Shown: positions 1 to 6,617 of the stretch, piece after piece
Layout of the letters: every line of letters starts with the position of its first letter
Position numbering within the stretch: position 1 is the stretch's first letter
Assembly: GCA_024645065.1 (NCBI GenBank)
Contig: JAHEGP010000010.1
Location: forward strand, 4,287-27,081
From: Cellvibrionales bacterium
Lineage (GTDB): Bacteria > Pseudomonadota > Gammaproteobacteria > Pseudomonadales > JAHEGP01
Direction of reading: 5' to 3'
Length of the DNA: 22,795 bases
The notes under the pieces: generated by a model
Told to the model about the DNA's origin: nothing
The model's input: the letters and a program-made list of their open reading frames with translations, nothing else
The model's database searches: none
Translations under genes and position numbers: made by a program

Positions 1-495
1 ATGTAACGCCGATGGTTTCGCCACCGGCAGCGAGGGCTGTGACGCCACTGCTGCCAGTACCGCATCGTCAGCCATCAGGGAAATAGCGAAATTCCCGGTC
101 AGGCACATACCGATCACACCGACACCACTGGCCCCGGTATCAGCCTTTAGCTGGCGACAGAGGGCTTTCAGCCAATCGACAATCGGACTGCTATGGTTGC
201 GGGCAAACAGCTCGAATTCACGCCGCATGCACAATACTCGCAGGCTGTTACCCGCCATGCTGGTCTTGCCCAGCGGACCAAACAAATGCGGCAACACTAT
301 CTCGAAACCCTGCTCCACAAACCGATCTGCCAGGCGCAGGGTTTCACTGCCAATACCCGGCAACTCCTGGATCAATACTACCGGGGCGCCCGAGCCGCGA
401 CGATAGACATCATGGCGAATCGTGTCGCCACGCCCGCCTGTGGCAGCGAAAGACGAACAATTATAGTCAGCGATCGGGGTGCAAGGTATCGTCAC
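1..495 (-). CDS. Dienelactone hydrolase family protein (3' end outside window)
   Basis: This is the N-terminal 165 residues of an alpha/beta hydrolase of the dienelactone hydrolase (DLH) family; the C-terminal part lies beyond base 1. Seen: the family's early segment DVYRRGSGAPVVLIQELPG (residues 29-47), with a Glu at 44 where DLH enzymes carry one, and the nucleophile elbow GMCLTG (129-134) with Cys131 in place of the Ser of most alpha/beta hydrolases. The likely start is a GTG at 495-493 whose bases overlap the TGA of the preceding gene (GTGA), so it looks translationally coupled as the fourth gene of the lemA-TPM-TPM operon. The Asp and His of the expected triad lie outside the window. The substrate cannot be told; DLH-like proteins act on diverse esters and lactones. 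Confidence 0.85.
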   Translation of the reverse strand, partial: MTIPCTPIADYNCSSFAATGGRGDTIRHDVYRRGSGAPVVLIQELPGIGSETLRLADRFVEQGFEIVLPHLFGPLGKTSMAGNSLRVLCMRREFELFARNHSSPIVDWLKALCRQLKADTGASGVGVIGMCLTGNFAISLMADDAVLAAVASQPSLPVAKPSALH

Positions 496-1109
496 TTGAG
501 GATAACCAGGTGATTGGGCAGCTCATTCTTGTCACGGGTTGCGGGGAGAGTCGCGTGCAAAATCTCACCGCATTGTTCGATACACTCAAGAAGCCCCTCG
601 CAAACCTGGCCGGCCTTGATCCGCAGTATGAGATCGTCGACGATCGCCTGCCACTCGCCGTCATCGACCAACCGGGCAATACCACGATCAACCAGGATCT
701 CGACGTAGTGTTCGGCTTCGGAGACAAAGATCATGACCCCGGTCTGGTCATCTGTGTGGTGCAGATTATTGGCCACAAACTGATCCCGCGCCAGCAAGGC
801 GGCGCGCCATCGGGCAACCCAGCGGGGGATCATACGAATGGTGATGGCGGGAATCCTGAAAACCAGGGCCAGTACGACAAACACCACCCATTGCCCAATC
901 AGCAGATCCATGGCGCTGAGCCAAAACGGTGTCAGGCTCAGAACCACCGGGGTCAACAGGGCAATCATGGCAGCCCACAGGGACGGTATAAAGAAGTAGT
1001 CGTCGGCGCGGCGGGCCAGCACGGTGACCAGCTCAGCGTCGGTATTTTTCTCCACCGTCGCAATCGCCGCCGCTACACATTCCTGATCAGGCTTTCTCAG
1101 TAAGGTCAT
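492..1109 (-). CDS. TPM-domain membrane protein (second TPM gene)
   Basis: A protein of about 205 residues carrying a TPM (formerly DUF477) domain, paired with the larger TPM protein encoded just upstream. Seen: an N-terminal segment with EKNTDAELVTVLARRADDY, two hydrophobic membrane stretches in the middle (SLWAAMIALLTPVVLSLTPF and the following LLIGQWVVFVVLALVF), then a C-terminal half with HHTDDQTGVMIFVSEAEHYV and a VDRGIA motif typical of this subgroup. The ATG at 1109-1107 shares one base with the upstream TGA (TGATG); a GTG three bases earlier is an alternative start. Bacterial TPM proteins have been linked to membrane and envelope maintenance, but the biochemical role of this short membrane form is not established. 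Confidence 0.85.
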   Translation of the reverse strand: MTLLRKPDQECVAAAIATVEKNTDAELVTVLARRADDYFFIPSLWAAMIALLTPVVLSLTPFWLSAMDLLIGQWVVFVVLALVFRIPAITIRMIPRWVARWRAALLARDQFVANNLHHTDDQTGVMIFVSEAEHYVEILVDRGIARLVDDGEWQAIVDDLILRIKAGQVCEGLLECIEQCGEILHATLPATRDKNELPNHLVILK

Positions 1110-1864
1110 CACCAATCCCCGGAAGCGCCGCCACCACCAAAACCGCCGCCACCGCCGCCGAAGCCGCCACCGCCAAAACCGCCGCCTCCGCCGCCGAAGC
1201 CGCCTCCGAACCCTCCTATGCCGCCGCCATAGCCGCCGCGGCGCAAAGCTCCGCCGCGGCGGTTGCGCACCCCGGGCAACATCGCAGGCAGGATGTTGAA
1301 GCCCAGCAACATCAGCACAAATACCAGGGGCAACCAGTCGATCTCGTCGGGACGGCGCTCGGAAGAGCGCTCGCGCATCTGGTACTTGCCGCCCAGCGCA
1401 TCGATAATGGCAGCCGATCCCTGCTCGATACCGTTGCCAAACTGCCCCAGTTTGAAATACGGCAGGATTACGGTGTGGATAATGTTTGCGCTCAGGGCAT
1501 CAGTCAGCTGGCCTTCCAGGCCATAACCTACCTCTATGCGCACCTTGCGCTCCTGTTGCGCGATAATCAGCAGCACACCATTGTCTTCCTGTTTTTGCCC
1601 AATGCCCCAGTGGCGCCCCAACTGGTAACCGTAACTCTCGATATCGTAACCACCGAGGTTGGGAACAGTGACCACCACCAACTGGTTACCGCCGGCACGC
1701 TCGTGGGCCGCCAACCGGGTTTCCAGACGCTGGCTTTCTGCGGGACTGAGCATGGATGCCTGGTCGACCACGCGCCCGGTGAGTTTGGGAAAGCTGGGGG
1801 CCGCGACGGCCGCGGCCGCCAACATCAGGCAACACAGCACCGCGGCCGCGGCGAATCGAAGCAT
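1109..1864 (-). CDS. TPM-domain protein with signal peptide and Gly-rich tail (YgcG-like)
   Basis: A 251-residue envelope protein. Seen: a signal peptide ending near AVA-AP (about residue 22), a TPM domain over about 28-150 (RVVDQASMLSPAES, VVVTVPNLGGYDIESYGYQL, GVLLIIAQQERKVRIEVGYG), a membrane segment at about 177-197 (LPLVFVLMLLGFNILPAML), and a roughly 50-residue tail almost entirely Gly/Phe and ending SGDW. This architecture is standard for YgcG-like proteins, in which the globular domain lies outside the membrane and the low-complexity tail follows the anchor. The ATG overlaps the lemA stop by one base (TAATG), so the two are translationally coupled. LemA-TPM pairing is very widespread in bacteria. 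A role in envelope stress or protein quality control is inference. Confidence 0.9.
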   Translation of the reverse strand: MLRFAAAAVLCCLMLAAAAVAAPSFPKLTGRVVDQASMLSPAESQRLETRLAAHERAGGNQLVVVTVPNLGGYDIESYGYQLGRHWGIGQKQEDNGVLLIIAQQERKVRIEVGYGLEGQLTDALSANIIHTVILPYFKLGQFGNGIEQGSAAIIDALGGKYQMRERSSERRPDEIDWLPLVFVLMLLGFNILPAMLPGVRNRRGGALRRGGYGGGIGGFGGGFGGGGGGFGGGGFGGGGGGFGGGGASGDW

Positions 1865-2457
1865 TAGAAGCTTACCTGGGGAGCCTGTTCTGCACCGGAG
1901 CTGGTCGCTTCATAAGTCTCACGAACCGCCATGTCGCTGTACATGATCCAATGCCAAAAACGACCCGGGTAGGTTCGTATCTCGGTATTGTATGTTTGCA
2001 CGGCACCGATATAGTCGCGCCGCGCAACGGCGATCCGGTTTTCAGTTCCCTCAAGCTGTGATTGCAATGAGAGGAAATTCTGGTTGGATTTGAGGTCGGG
2101 ATAGCGCTCCACCACGACCATTAAGCGCTGCAACGCGCTGCCCAGCTGGGCCTGCGCCTGCTCATACTGCTGCAAGGCCTCGGGGTTGTTGATCAGGTCT
2201 GGAGTAGCCTGCAAACCACCGACTCGGGACCGCGCCTCTGTCACGGCGGTGAGCGTCTCCTTCTCCTGGGCAGCGAAACCCTTGACGGTCTCGACCAGGT
2301 TGGGAATCAGGTCGGCACGGCGCTGATACTGGTTTTCGACCTGCGCCCAGGCTGACTTCACCTGTTCATCGTAAGTGGGAATATTGTTGATTCCGCAGCC
2401 TGACAGCTGCAGGGCCAGGACCAGCAATGCCAGTGTTCGAACCACTCCGTTAAGCAT
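1864..2457 (-). CDS. lemA: LemA family lipoprotein
   Basis: A LemA-family protein of 197 residues. Seen: an N-terminal lipoprotein signal with lipobox LSGC (Cys21), then the LemA signature NIPTYDEQVKSAWAQVENQY, RRADLIPNLVETVKGFA, a central helical region (EARSRVGGLQAT) and the C-terminal segment RRDYIGAVQTYNTEIRTYPG. The fold is a long helical bundle. The ATG at 2457-2455 is preferred over longer frames because it puts the signal peptide at the N terminus and has a strong Shine-Dalgarno (AGGAG) seven bases upstream. It is the first gene of a four-gene operon with two TPM-domain proteins and a DLH hydrolase. Its function is unproven; LemA proteins may have a scaffold role at the membrane. Confidence 0.93.
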   Translation of the reverse strand: MLNGVVRTLALLVLALQLSGCGINNIPTYDEQVKSAWAQVENQYQRRADLIPNLVETVKGFAAQEKETLTAVTEARSRVGGLQATPDLINNPEALQQYEQAQAQLGSALQRLMVVVERYPDLKSNQNFLSLQSQLEGTENRIAVARRDYIGAVQTYNTEIRTYPGRFWHWIMYSDMAVRETYEATSSGAEQAPQVSF

Positions 2458-2462
2458 GGACG

Positions 2463-2471
2463 CTCTCCTTT
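2463..2471 (-). promoter_or_regulatory. Strong ribosome binding site of lemA
   Basis: On the minus strand the bases AAAGGAGAG lie just before the lemA ATG at 2457, with seven bases between AGGAG and the start. The match to the 16S anti-SD is near perfect and fixes this ATG over the longer in-frame options upstream. Confidence 0.8.
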
Positions 2472-2585
2472 GAACAGGCGATGTTATGGCCGGTACTCTG
2501 ACAAGAACGGCAGAAAAAAACAAGCCTGCAGGAGCCCTGGGGTGGGATATCTATTGCCGCTGCGACACAGTGAATGACTCTGGAA

Positions 2586-2609
2586 TCAGGGTCAGGATCA
2601 GGGTCAGGA
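2586..2609. repeat. Short tandem repeat between divergent lemA and Nudix genes
   Basis: Two perfect copies of a 12-base unit (TCAGGGTCAGGA), equivalent to four 6-base units alternating TCAGGG and TCAGGA. It lies in the 212-bp divergent intergenic region, directly upstream of a likely extended -10 element. It could be replication slippage or direct binding sites for a regulator. The repetition is seen; any role is inference. Confidence 0.7.
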
Positions 2610-2616
2610 TAAAAAA

Positions 2617-2625
2617 TGTTATAGT
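2617..2625 (+). promoter_or_regulatory. Probable extended -10 promoter of the Nudix gene
   Basis: TGTTATAGT fits an extended -10 element (TGn followed by TATAGT, five of six to consensus). It lies about 45 bases before the Nudix start codon. No convincing -35 is present at 16-18 bases, which is compatible with an extended -10 promoter. The hexamer repeat ends eight bases before it and occupies the -35 region. Confidence 0.4.
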
Positions 2626-2669
2626 GCAGCTGCCAAGCCACGCCAAACAGCTCAGCCCTAACGCCAATT

Positions 2670-3215
2670 ATGTCAGACCTGGATGTCCCCATAAGACCCG
2701 CCGCCACCGTCGTTCTGCTGCGTCAGCAGCGGCGCCGGCCTGAAGTGCTATTGCTGCATCGCAATCGGTCCCTGGTTTTTGGCGGCGACTACTGGGTCTT
2801 CCCCGGCGGCCGGCTCGACCAACAGGACTATCTGGACACTGCCGGGGAGTGCCGCACGGCCGCAGCCAGGCTGGCAGCGGTGCGGGAAACCCTGGAGGAG
2901 GCTCAACTGCAAATTGATCCTGACACCCTGACCGCCGTGAGTCACTGGACCACACCCAGGCCCAGTCCCAAGCGGTATAGTACGGCCTTTTTTGTCACCC
3001 TTTACCAACGCACTGAGGAAGTGACAGTGGACGGTCACGAAATCGTCGACTATCAATGGCTGGAACCTGCCCAGGCAATTGCACACTACCTGCGGGGCGA
3101 GAAGAAAATAATGCCACCGACCCTGCATACTCTCGAGGAAATCGCCCGGCACTCGAGTGCACGGGATTACATAGCGATGTGTGCCGCAAGAGAGCCGCTG
3201 GTTTTTGCCAACTGA
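2670..3215 (+). CDS. Nudix hydrolase, NUDT7/NUDT19-like
   Basis: A 181-residue Nudix-fold hydrolase, expected to cleave a nucleoside diphosphate linked to another moiety. Seen: an N-terminal strand RPAATVVLLRQ, then YWVFPGGRLD (41-50) and the catalytic helix AAVRETLEEAQL (69-80), which supplies the REUxEE core (Arg72, Glu73, Glu76, Glu77). There are about ten extra residues between PGG and the helix, as in the CoA-pyrophosphatase-like NUDT7/NUDT19 group, and the canonical Gly of EExGU is Gln79. The TTPRPSPKRYSTAFFV segment is also typical of this group. There is no good Shine-Dalgarno before the ATG. Its 3' end lies six bases from the convergent GST-like gene. The exact substrate is unknown. 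Confidence 0.85.
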   Translation: MSDLDVPIRPAATVVLLRQQRRRPEVLLLHRNRSLVFGGDYWVFPGGRLDQQDYLDTAGECRTAAARLAAVRETLEEAQLQIDPDTLTAVSHWTTPRPSPKRYSTAFFVTLYQRTEEVTVDGHEIVDYQWLEPAQAIAHYLRGEKKIMPPTLHTLEEIARHSSARDYIAMCAAREPLVFAN

Positions 3216-3221
3216 GGTCGA

Positions 3222-3977
3222 TCAGCGGGTGTAGGTGGCTCGCAAGTAGTCGACGATTGCACTGGACTCGAACAGCCTGGTATCGGTATTCGGATCAAGC
3301 AGGTACGGGATAGCTACCCTGCCCTCACTCTGCTGTAGCTGCGCGCGATTGTGCAGGACACTTTTCGGTACGATCCCAAGGCGCTCGCGCAACGGTGGGG
3401 GCAGCCACTCATCCAGGCGGCTGCGACCACAGCTTCTGAGGATATAGGGTATTTCGAGTTCGCACAGCAACTCTCGCACCGGCCTGGCAAAGGGGCTGGC
3501 CTCGAAACTGTAAAGCTCCAGTAACTGCGGCGGGCGTTTGCCGGGCGCTGCCCGCAAACCGCTTCCAGCACGGAAACTACTGGCCAGGGCGGAATTGAGT
3601 TTTTGTAAATTGCCGAACCTCCACTTCAGCGGCAGGCTGCGCTCGCCGTAAGTCTCGTAGAGATACGCAATGATCTGAAGCGACTCGTACATTTCCAGGT
3701 CGGTGTTGGGGTCGCACAAAAACGGGAATTGCTGCTTACCTCCCCTCTCGGCAACCTCAGGTCGAAAGCGTTTGCCGCCTTTGGGGCACGGGTAAATCAC
3801 CGCGTCCAGATCCAACTCTGTGAGCACCTCGCGCACGATACGGCAAAATGGGCAGGACTCGATGTCATACAGTTGCAGCAGTTCCCGGGGCCTGACAGCC
3901 GATGGGCGGCTGCTGATACCCGACCAGGCTCGCGTTGACGAGGTTAGAGCAGAGGTGAAAATTTCGCTTGGCTTCAT
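3222..3977 (-). CDS. Tandem GST N-terminal (glutaredoxin-like) domain protein
   Basis: A 251-residue protein made of two thioredoxin-fold GST_N-like domains and no helical GST C-terminal domain. Domain 1 (about 33-112) carries a dithiol CPFC motif (42-45), FPFLCDPNTDLEMYES and a following helix. Domain 2 (about 153-250) repeats the layout with SPFA (161-164) in place of CPFC, then AIPYLLDPNTDTRLFES. Thus one domain keeps a glutaredoxin-type redox centre and the other has lost both cysteines. This architecture is known in bacteria and plastid-derived proteins, with a redox or glutathione-related role inferred. The ATG at 3977 has only a weak SD. It is transcribed towards the Nudix gene and is not obviously part of an operon. 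Confidence 0.83.
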   Translation of the reverse strand: MKPSEIFTSALTSSTRAWSGISSRPSAVRPRELLQLYDIESCPFCRIVREVLTELDLDAVIYPCPKGGKRFRPEVAERGGKQQFPFLCDPNTDLEMYESLQIIAYLYETYGERSLPLKWRFGNLQKLNSALASSFRAGSGLRAAPGKRPPQLLELYSFEASPFARPVRELLCELEIPYILRSCGRSRLDEWLPPPLRERLGIVPKSVLHNRAQLQQSEGRVAIPYLLDPNTDTRLFESSAIVDYLRATYTR

Positions 3978-4101
3978 CGAATGGTTCCAGGCTCAGGGCT
4001 AGCGGAGCTGCAGTTTATCACGCGTATAGGCGTTTGCCCTGATTGTTGCAGTTCCGGCAAGGTTGTTGAATAGTCAGCGCGAAGTGAAGATAGACAGGGT
4101 G

Positions 4102-4130
4102 TTGCAACACAGCGCGCATTACTGTAAATA
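4102..4130 (+). promoter_or_regulatory. Sigma70-type promoter for the 87-residue protein
   Basis: TTGCAA (4102-4107) and TAAATA (4125-4130) are separated by exactly 17 bases, giving four of six matches to TTGACA and four of six to TATAAT, in a locally AT-rich patch. It lies about 60 bases upstream of the start of the small gene. An overlapping TATACA follows immediately and could act as an alternative -10. Confidence 0.5.
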
Positions 4131-4189
4131 TATACAGCATCAAAGATCGCCAACCGCGTGGGCCCGGCCAGCGAAAACAGGAGACAGAT

Positions 4190-4453
4190 ATGATTCTGAT
4201 ACTTTCCAGTGACCTGAATCCTGGCTATGGCTCGGGCGCTGAACCGCCTCTCACGACGCGCGAACACCAGAAAACGGTTAACGTCAAAACTTTAAAAGCT
4301 GCTTCTATCATCTGCCGTGACTACATCGAACGCAATCAGTTGGACACCTGCCACTGGCGCGGTGGACAAGTATACAACGGCGACAGCATCGTGGCGGAAG
4401 TATCATACAATGGCACTGTATGGACGCGTGACGGATTCGAGATAGACGTTTGA
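4190..4453 (+). CDS. Small conserved-looking hypothetical protein (87 aa)
   Basis: I do not recognise a family. It is a soluble 87-residue protein with no signal peptide or membrane segment. The N-terminal third is Gly/Pro/Thr-rich and probably flexible; residues 32-50 look helical (VKTLKAASIICRDYIERNQ); the C-terminal third is strand-like and rich in Trp, Tyr and Gly (CHWRGGQVYNGDSIVAEVSYN, then GTVWTRDGFEIDV). It is likely a real gene: AGGAG lies six bases before the ATG, a 17-bp-spaced promoter lies upstream, and the stretch has no competing gene on the other strand. It stands alone, flanked by a divergent GST-like gene and the convergent min operon, 49 bases from the minE stop. Confidence 0.7.
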   Translation: MILILSSDLNPGYGSGAEPPLTTREHQKTVNVKTLKAASIICRDYIERNQLDTCHWRGGQVYNGDSIVAEVSYNGTVWTRDGFEIDV

Positions 4454-4502
4454 GAAAGCCCTGAGTCTTCCATGACTTTGTCCAAGCTGTACCGAGTCTC
4501 GC

Positions 4503-4757
4503 TTACTGCGGCAGGGTTACGTTCAATTCCAGCACTGAACAAGCATCGTTGCTGTCGAGCTGAACCGAAACCTGGTCCTGTTCGATCTTGACATATTTCT
4601 GGATTACCCGAATGATCTCACGCTGCATTTCCGGCAGGAAATCTGGCTGGTTGCGACTGGTGCGTTGGTGCGCCACTACAATCTGCAGGCGTTCCTTGGC
4701 CATGGATGCGGACTGCTGGCTGGTGTCCTTGCGAAAATAATCCAATAACCTCATCAT
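4503..4757 (-). CDS. minE: Cell division topological specificity factor MinE
   Basis: MinE of about 84 residues, the usual length. It stimulates MinD ATPase and drives pole-to-pole oscillation of MinCD so that the Z ring forms at midcell. Seen: the N-terminal membrane-targeting segment RLLDYFRK, the MinD-contacting strand/helix MAKERLQIVVAHQR, then the dimerisation domain PDFLPEMQREIIRVIQKYVKI and VSVQLDSNDACSVLELNVTLP. The frame begins with GTG-ATG-ATG. The ATG at 4757 overlaps the minD stop by one base (TGATG); the next ATG (4754) aligns best with typical MinE N termini. It is the last gene of minCDE and is probably made by translational coupling to minD. Confidence 0.95.
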   Translation of the reverse strand: MMRLLDYFRKDTSQQSASMAKERLQIVVAHQRTSRNQPDFLPEMQREIIRVIQKYVKIEQDQVSVQLDSNDACSVLELNVTLPQ

Positions 4758-5569
4758 CACCTAACCCCCATCACCCGGCTGAAGAAACCCTTCTTCTTCG
4801 CTTCAAGAAAGCGGTGCTCAACCTTCTCACCCAGCAGCCGCGCGACCGCGTCCATGTAAGCCTGCCCCGCCTTGGCCTGCCCATCAAGAATGACCGGCTG
4901 GCCCTGGTTAGAAGCTTTCAACACGGCTTCAGACTCAGGGATAACACCCAACAGGGGAATTGCCAGAATATCCTCGACATCGGCCACGCTCAGCATTTCA
5001 CCTATGTTAACGCGCTGCGGGTCATAGCGGGTGAGCAGCAGGTGCTCGCGCACCGGCTCTCGGCCCTGTTCTGCACGCTGGGATTTACTGTGCAATATCC
5101 CAAGGATACGATCGGAGTCACGCACCGAGGATACCTCAGGGTTGGTTACCACCACGGCTTCATCAGCGAAGTAAAGCGCCATTAACGCGCCTTTCTCGAT
5201 GCCCGCCGGCGAATCGCAGACAATGAAGTCGAAGTCGTTGGCCAACTCATCGAGGATTTTTCCCACCCCTTCCACCGTGAGGGCTTCCTTATCACGGGTC
5301 TGTGACGCCGGCAGGATAAAGAGGTTTTCGGTACGCTTGTCCTTGATCAGCGCCTGCTTGAGTGACGCCTCACCATTAATCACATTGACAAAATCGTACA
5401 CTACCCGCCGCTCACAACCCATTACCAGGTCGAGATTACGCAGACCGACGTCAAAGTCGAGGATTGCAGTTTTGTGCCCGCGCAAGGCCAGCCCGGTTCC
5501 AATGGCCGCGCTGGTAGTGGTTTTGCCTACCCCGCCTTTGCCCGATGTAACAACGATAATCTTAGCCAA
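4757..5569 (-). CDS. minD: Septum site-determining ATPase MinD
   Basis: MinD, 270 residues, full length. It is the membrane-binding ATPase that recruits MinC and MinE. Seen: the deviant Walker A GKGGVGKTT (10-18, with both Lys11 and Lys16), FDVGLRNLDLVMGCERR, the Walker B region FIVCDSPAGIE, TNPEVSSVRDSDR, and the C-terminal amphipathic membrane-targeting helix KKKGFFSRVMGVR. The conserved N terminus (AKIIVVTSGKGG) can only be reached from a TTG at 5569-5567: the frame upstream meets a TGA before any ATG or GTG. GGGAG lies eight bases before the TTG. A rare start in such a conserved gene may hold its level down. It follows minC by 96 bases and overlaps minE. Confidence 0.97.
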   Translation of the reverse strand: MAKIIVVTSGKGGVGKTTTSAAIGTGLALRGHKTAILDFDVGLRNLDLVMGCERRVVYDFVNVINGEASLKQALIKDKRTENLFILPASQTRDKEALTVEGVGKILDELANDFDFIVCDSPAGIEKGALMALYFADEAVVVTNPEVSSVRDSDRILGILHSKSQRAEQGREPVREHLLLTRYDPQRVNIGEMLSVADVEDILAIPLLGVIPESEAVLKASNQGQPVILDGQAKAGQAYMDAVARLLGEKVEHRFLEAKKKGFFSRVMGVR

Positions 5570-5588
5570 CTCAGCTCTCCCAATAAAA

Positions 5589-5599
5589 TGACACTGTCA
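5589..5599. repeat. Perfect 11-bp palindrome in the minC-minD spacer
   Basis: TGACACTGTCA is a perfect palindrome around a central base, located about 20 bases upstream of the minD TTG start inside the 96-bp minC-minD spacer. It could be an operator or a small RNA hairpin near the minD ribosome site; it could also be chance. No terminator-like U run follows on the minus strand. Confidence 0.4.
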
Positions 5600-5665
5600 C
5601 GCCTCGAAGCGAAAGGCGCCGAAACATTTGCTTCCCACTGCCGCGTTGCACGCTTTAGTCAAGGC

Positions 5666-6421
5666 CTACAACGGCTCGATGCAGAGCTTCTCGCCCTTCA
5701 GGCAGACCTGCACCGGCTTCTTCCAGACTTTGCCGCGAAAATCTTCGCTAAGCATAAAATTGCCAGCCACCGCCAGGAGCTCGGCCTCCAGGCTGTGGCA
5801 GAAAATCCTTGCGCCAACGTCGCCCTGCACGCCCGCCAGGGCACGGCCCCGGAGGCCGCCATAGACGTGGATATTGCCGTCTGCCAATATCTCGGCGCCT
5901 TCACTGATATGGGACATTACTATCAAGTCGCAATCCCTGGCATACACCTGCTGGCCCGAGCGCACCGGCTGGGTAACTATTTTGCTCGGCAAACGGGTAA
6001 ACCGGGACACAACCGGCACCGCAACACCGCTGCTTGCGCTAGCCTGCGCAGTTGCCGCGTTGTCGTCCTCGCCCGCGGGCATTAGCTCGCGCAATACCGC
6101 CCCACTGCGCCCACTGGTTTGCGGCAGGATCGCCATCCCCGTCGCACGGATGGCCTCATCGAACCGCAGACATGCGCGAAACCCGATCGGCTGCAAACCG
6201 AACTGCCTGCACTGCCCCAGCAGGGCCTCAAGGTCAGGCGCATCACCATCGTCGCGCAGCTTATCGAGGCTAATGACGATGGGCGACTGCAGCAATAGCT
6301 GGGGCGCCTTTTCCACCTTCTGCTGCAGCTGTCCGGCAAACGCGTCAGCCGTGTAATGATGCAGTTCCAGCAGCAAAATGGTTGCCACGCTTCCCTTCAG
6401 CTGGAAGCACAATTCAGTCAT
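5666..6421 (-). CDS. minC: Septum site-determining protein MinC
   Basis: MinC, 251 residues, the FtsZ-polymerisation inhibitor positioned by MinD. Seen: an N-terminal FtsZ-interacting domain (about 1-115; FQLKGSVATILLLEL, SPIVISLDKL), a flexible linker rich in Ala/Ser (about 117-135), and the C-terminal right-handed beta-helix dimer domain with PVRSGQQVYARDCDLIVMS and the MinD-binding signature GNIHVYGGLRGRALAG (182-197). The ATG at 6421 is chosen because AGGA lies nine bases upstream; a GTG ten codons earlier is less likely. It is the first gene of minCDE and a sigma70-like promoter lies about 130 bases upstream. Confidence 0.96.
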   Translation of the reverse strand: MTELCFQLKGSVATILLLELHHYTADAFAGQLQQKVEKAPQLLLQSPIVISLDKLRDDGDAPDLEALLGQCRQFGLQPIGFRACLRFDEAIRATGMAILPQTSGRSGAVLRELMPAGEDDNAATAQASASSGVAVPVVSRFTRLPSKIVTQPVRSGQQVYARDCDLIVMSHISEGAEILADGNIHVYGGLRGRALAGVQGDVGARIFCHSLEAELLAVAGNFMLSEDFRGKVWKKPVQVCLKGEKLCIEPL

Positions 6422-6548
6422 CGGAGAGGTCCTGATACTGCATTCCGTCACCAGATTGCGGAACGAGCCTGGGCAATATTCGGGTCTTTACCGCTTTTTT
6501 GACGGCAATGGCGGTTACCACGAGCATCCCACCAGCATTTGGCGCGAC

Positions 6549-6577
6549 ACTCTAGTAGAAATTTACGGAAGCTTCAA
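6549..6577 (-). promoter_or_regulatory. Probable sigma70 promoter of minCDE
   Basis: On the minus strand TTGAAG (6577-6572) and TAGAGT (6554-6549) are exactly 17 bases apart, each matching four of six consensus positions, in the 196-bp gap between the DUF2914 gene and minC. Transcription would start near 6542 and leave a leader of about 120 bases. It is the best promoter pair I could find in the gap. Confidence 0.45.
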
Positions 6578-6617
6578 CCCAAATATCGATGTTGCGGCTT
6601 TCGGGTCCACACCGCGA

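Noticed and set aside
1120..1260. GC-rich repetitive stretch as a non-coding repeat
   Set aside because: It is the coding sequence of the Gly-rich tail of the TPM protein, which is normal for this family.
5640..5665. TTGACT on the minus strand as a separate minD promoter
   Set aside because: No acceptable -10 lies 16-18 bases downstream.
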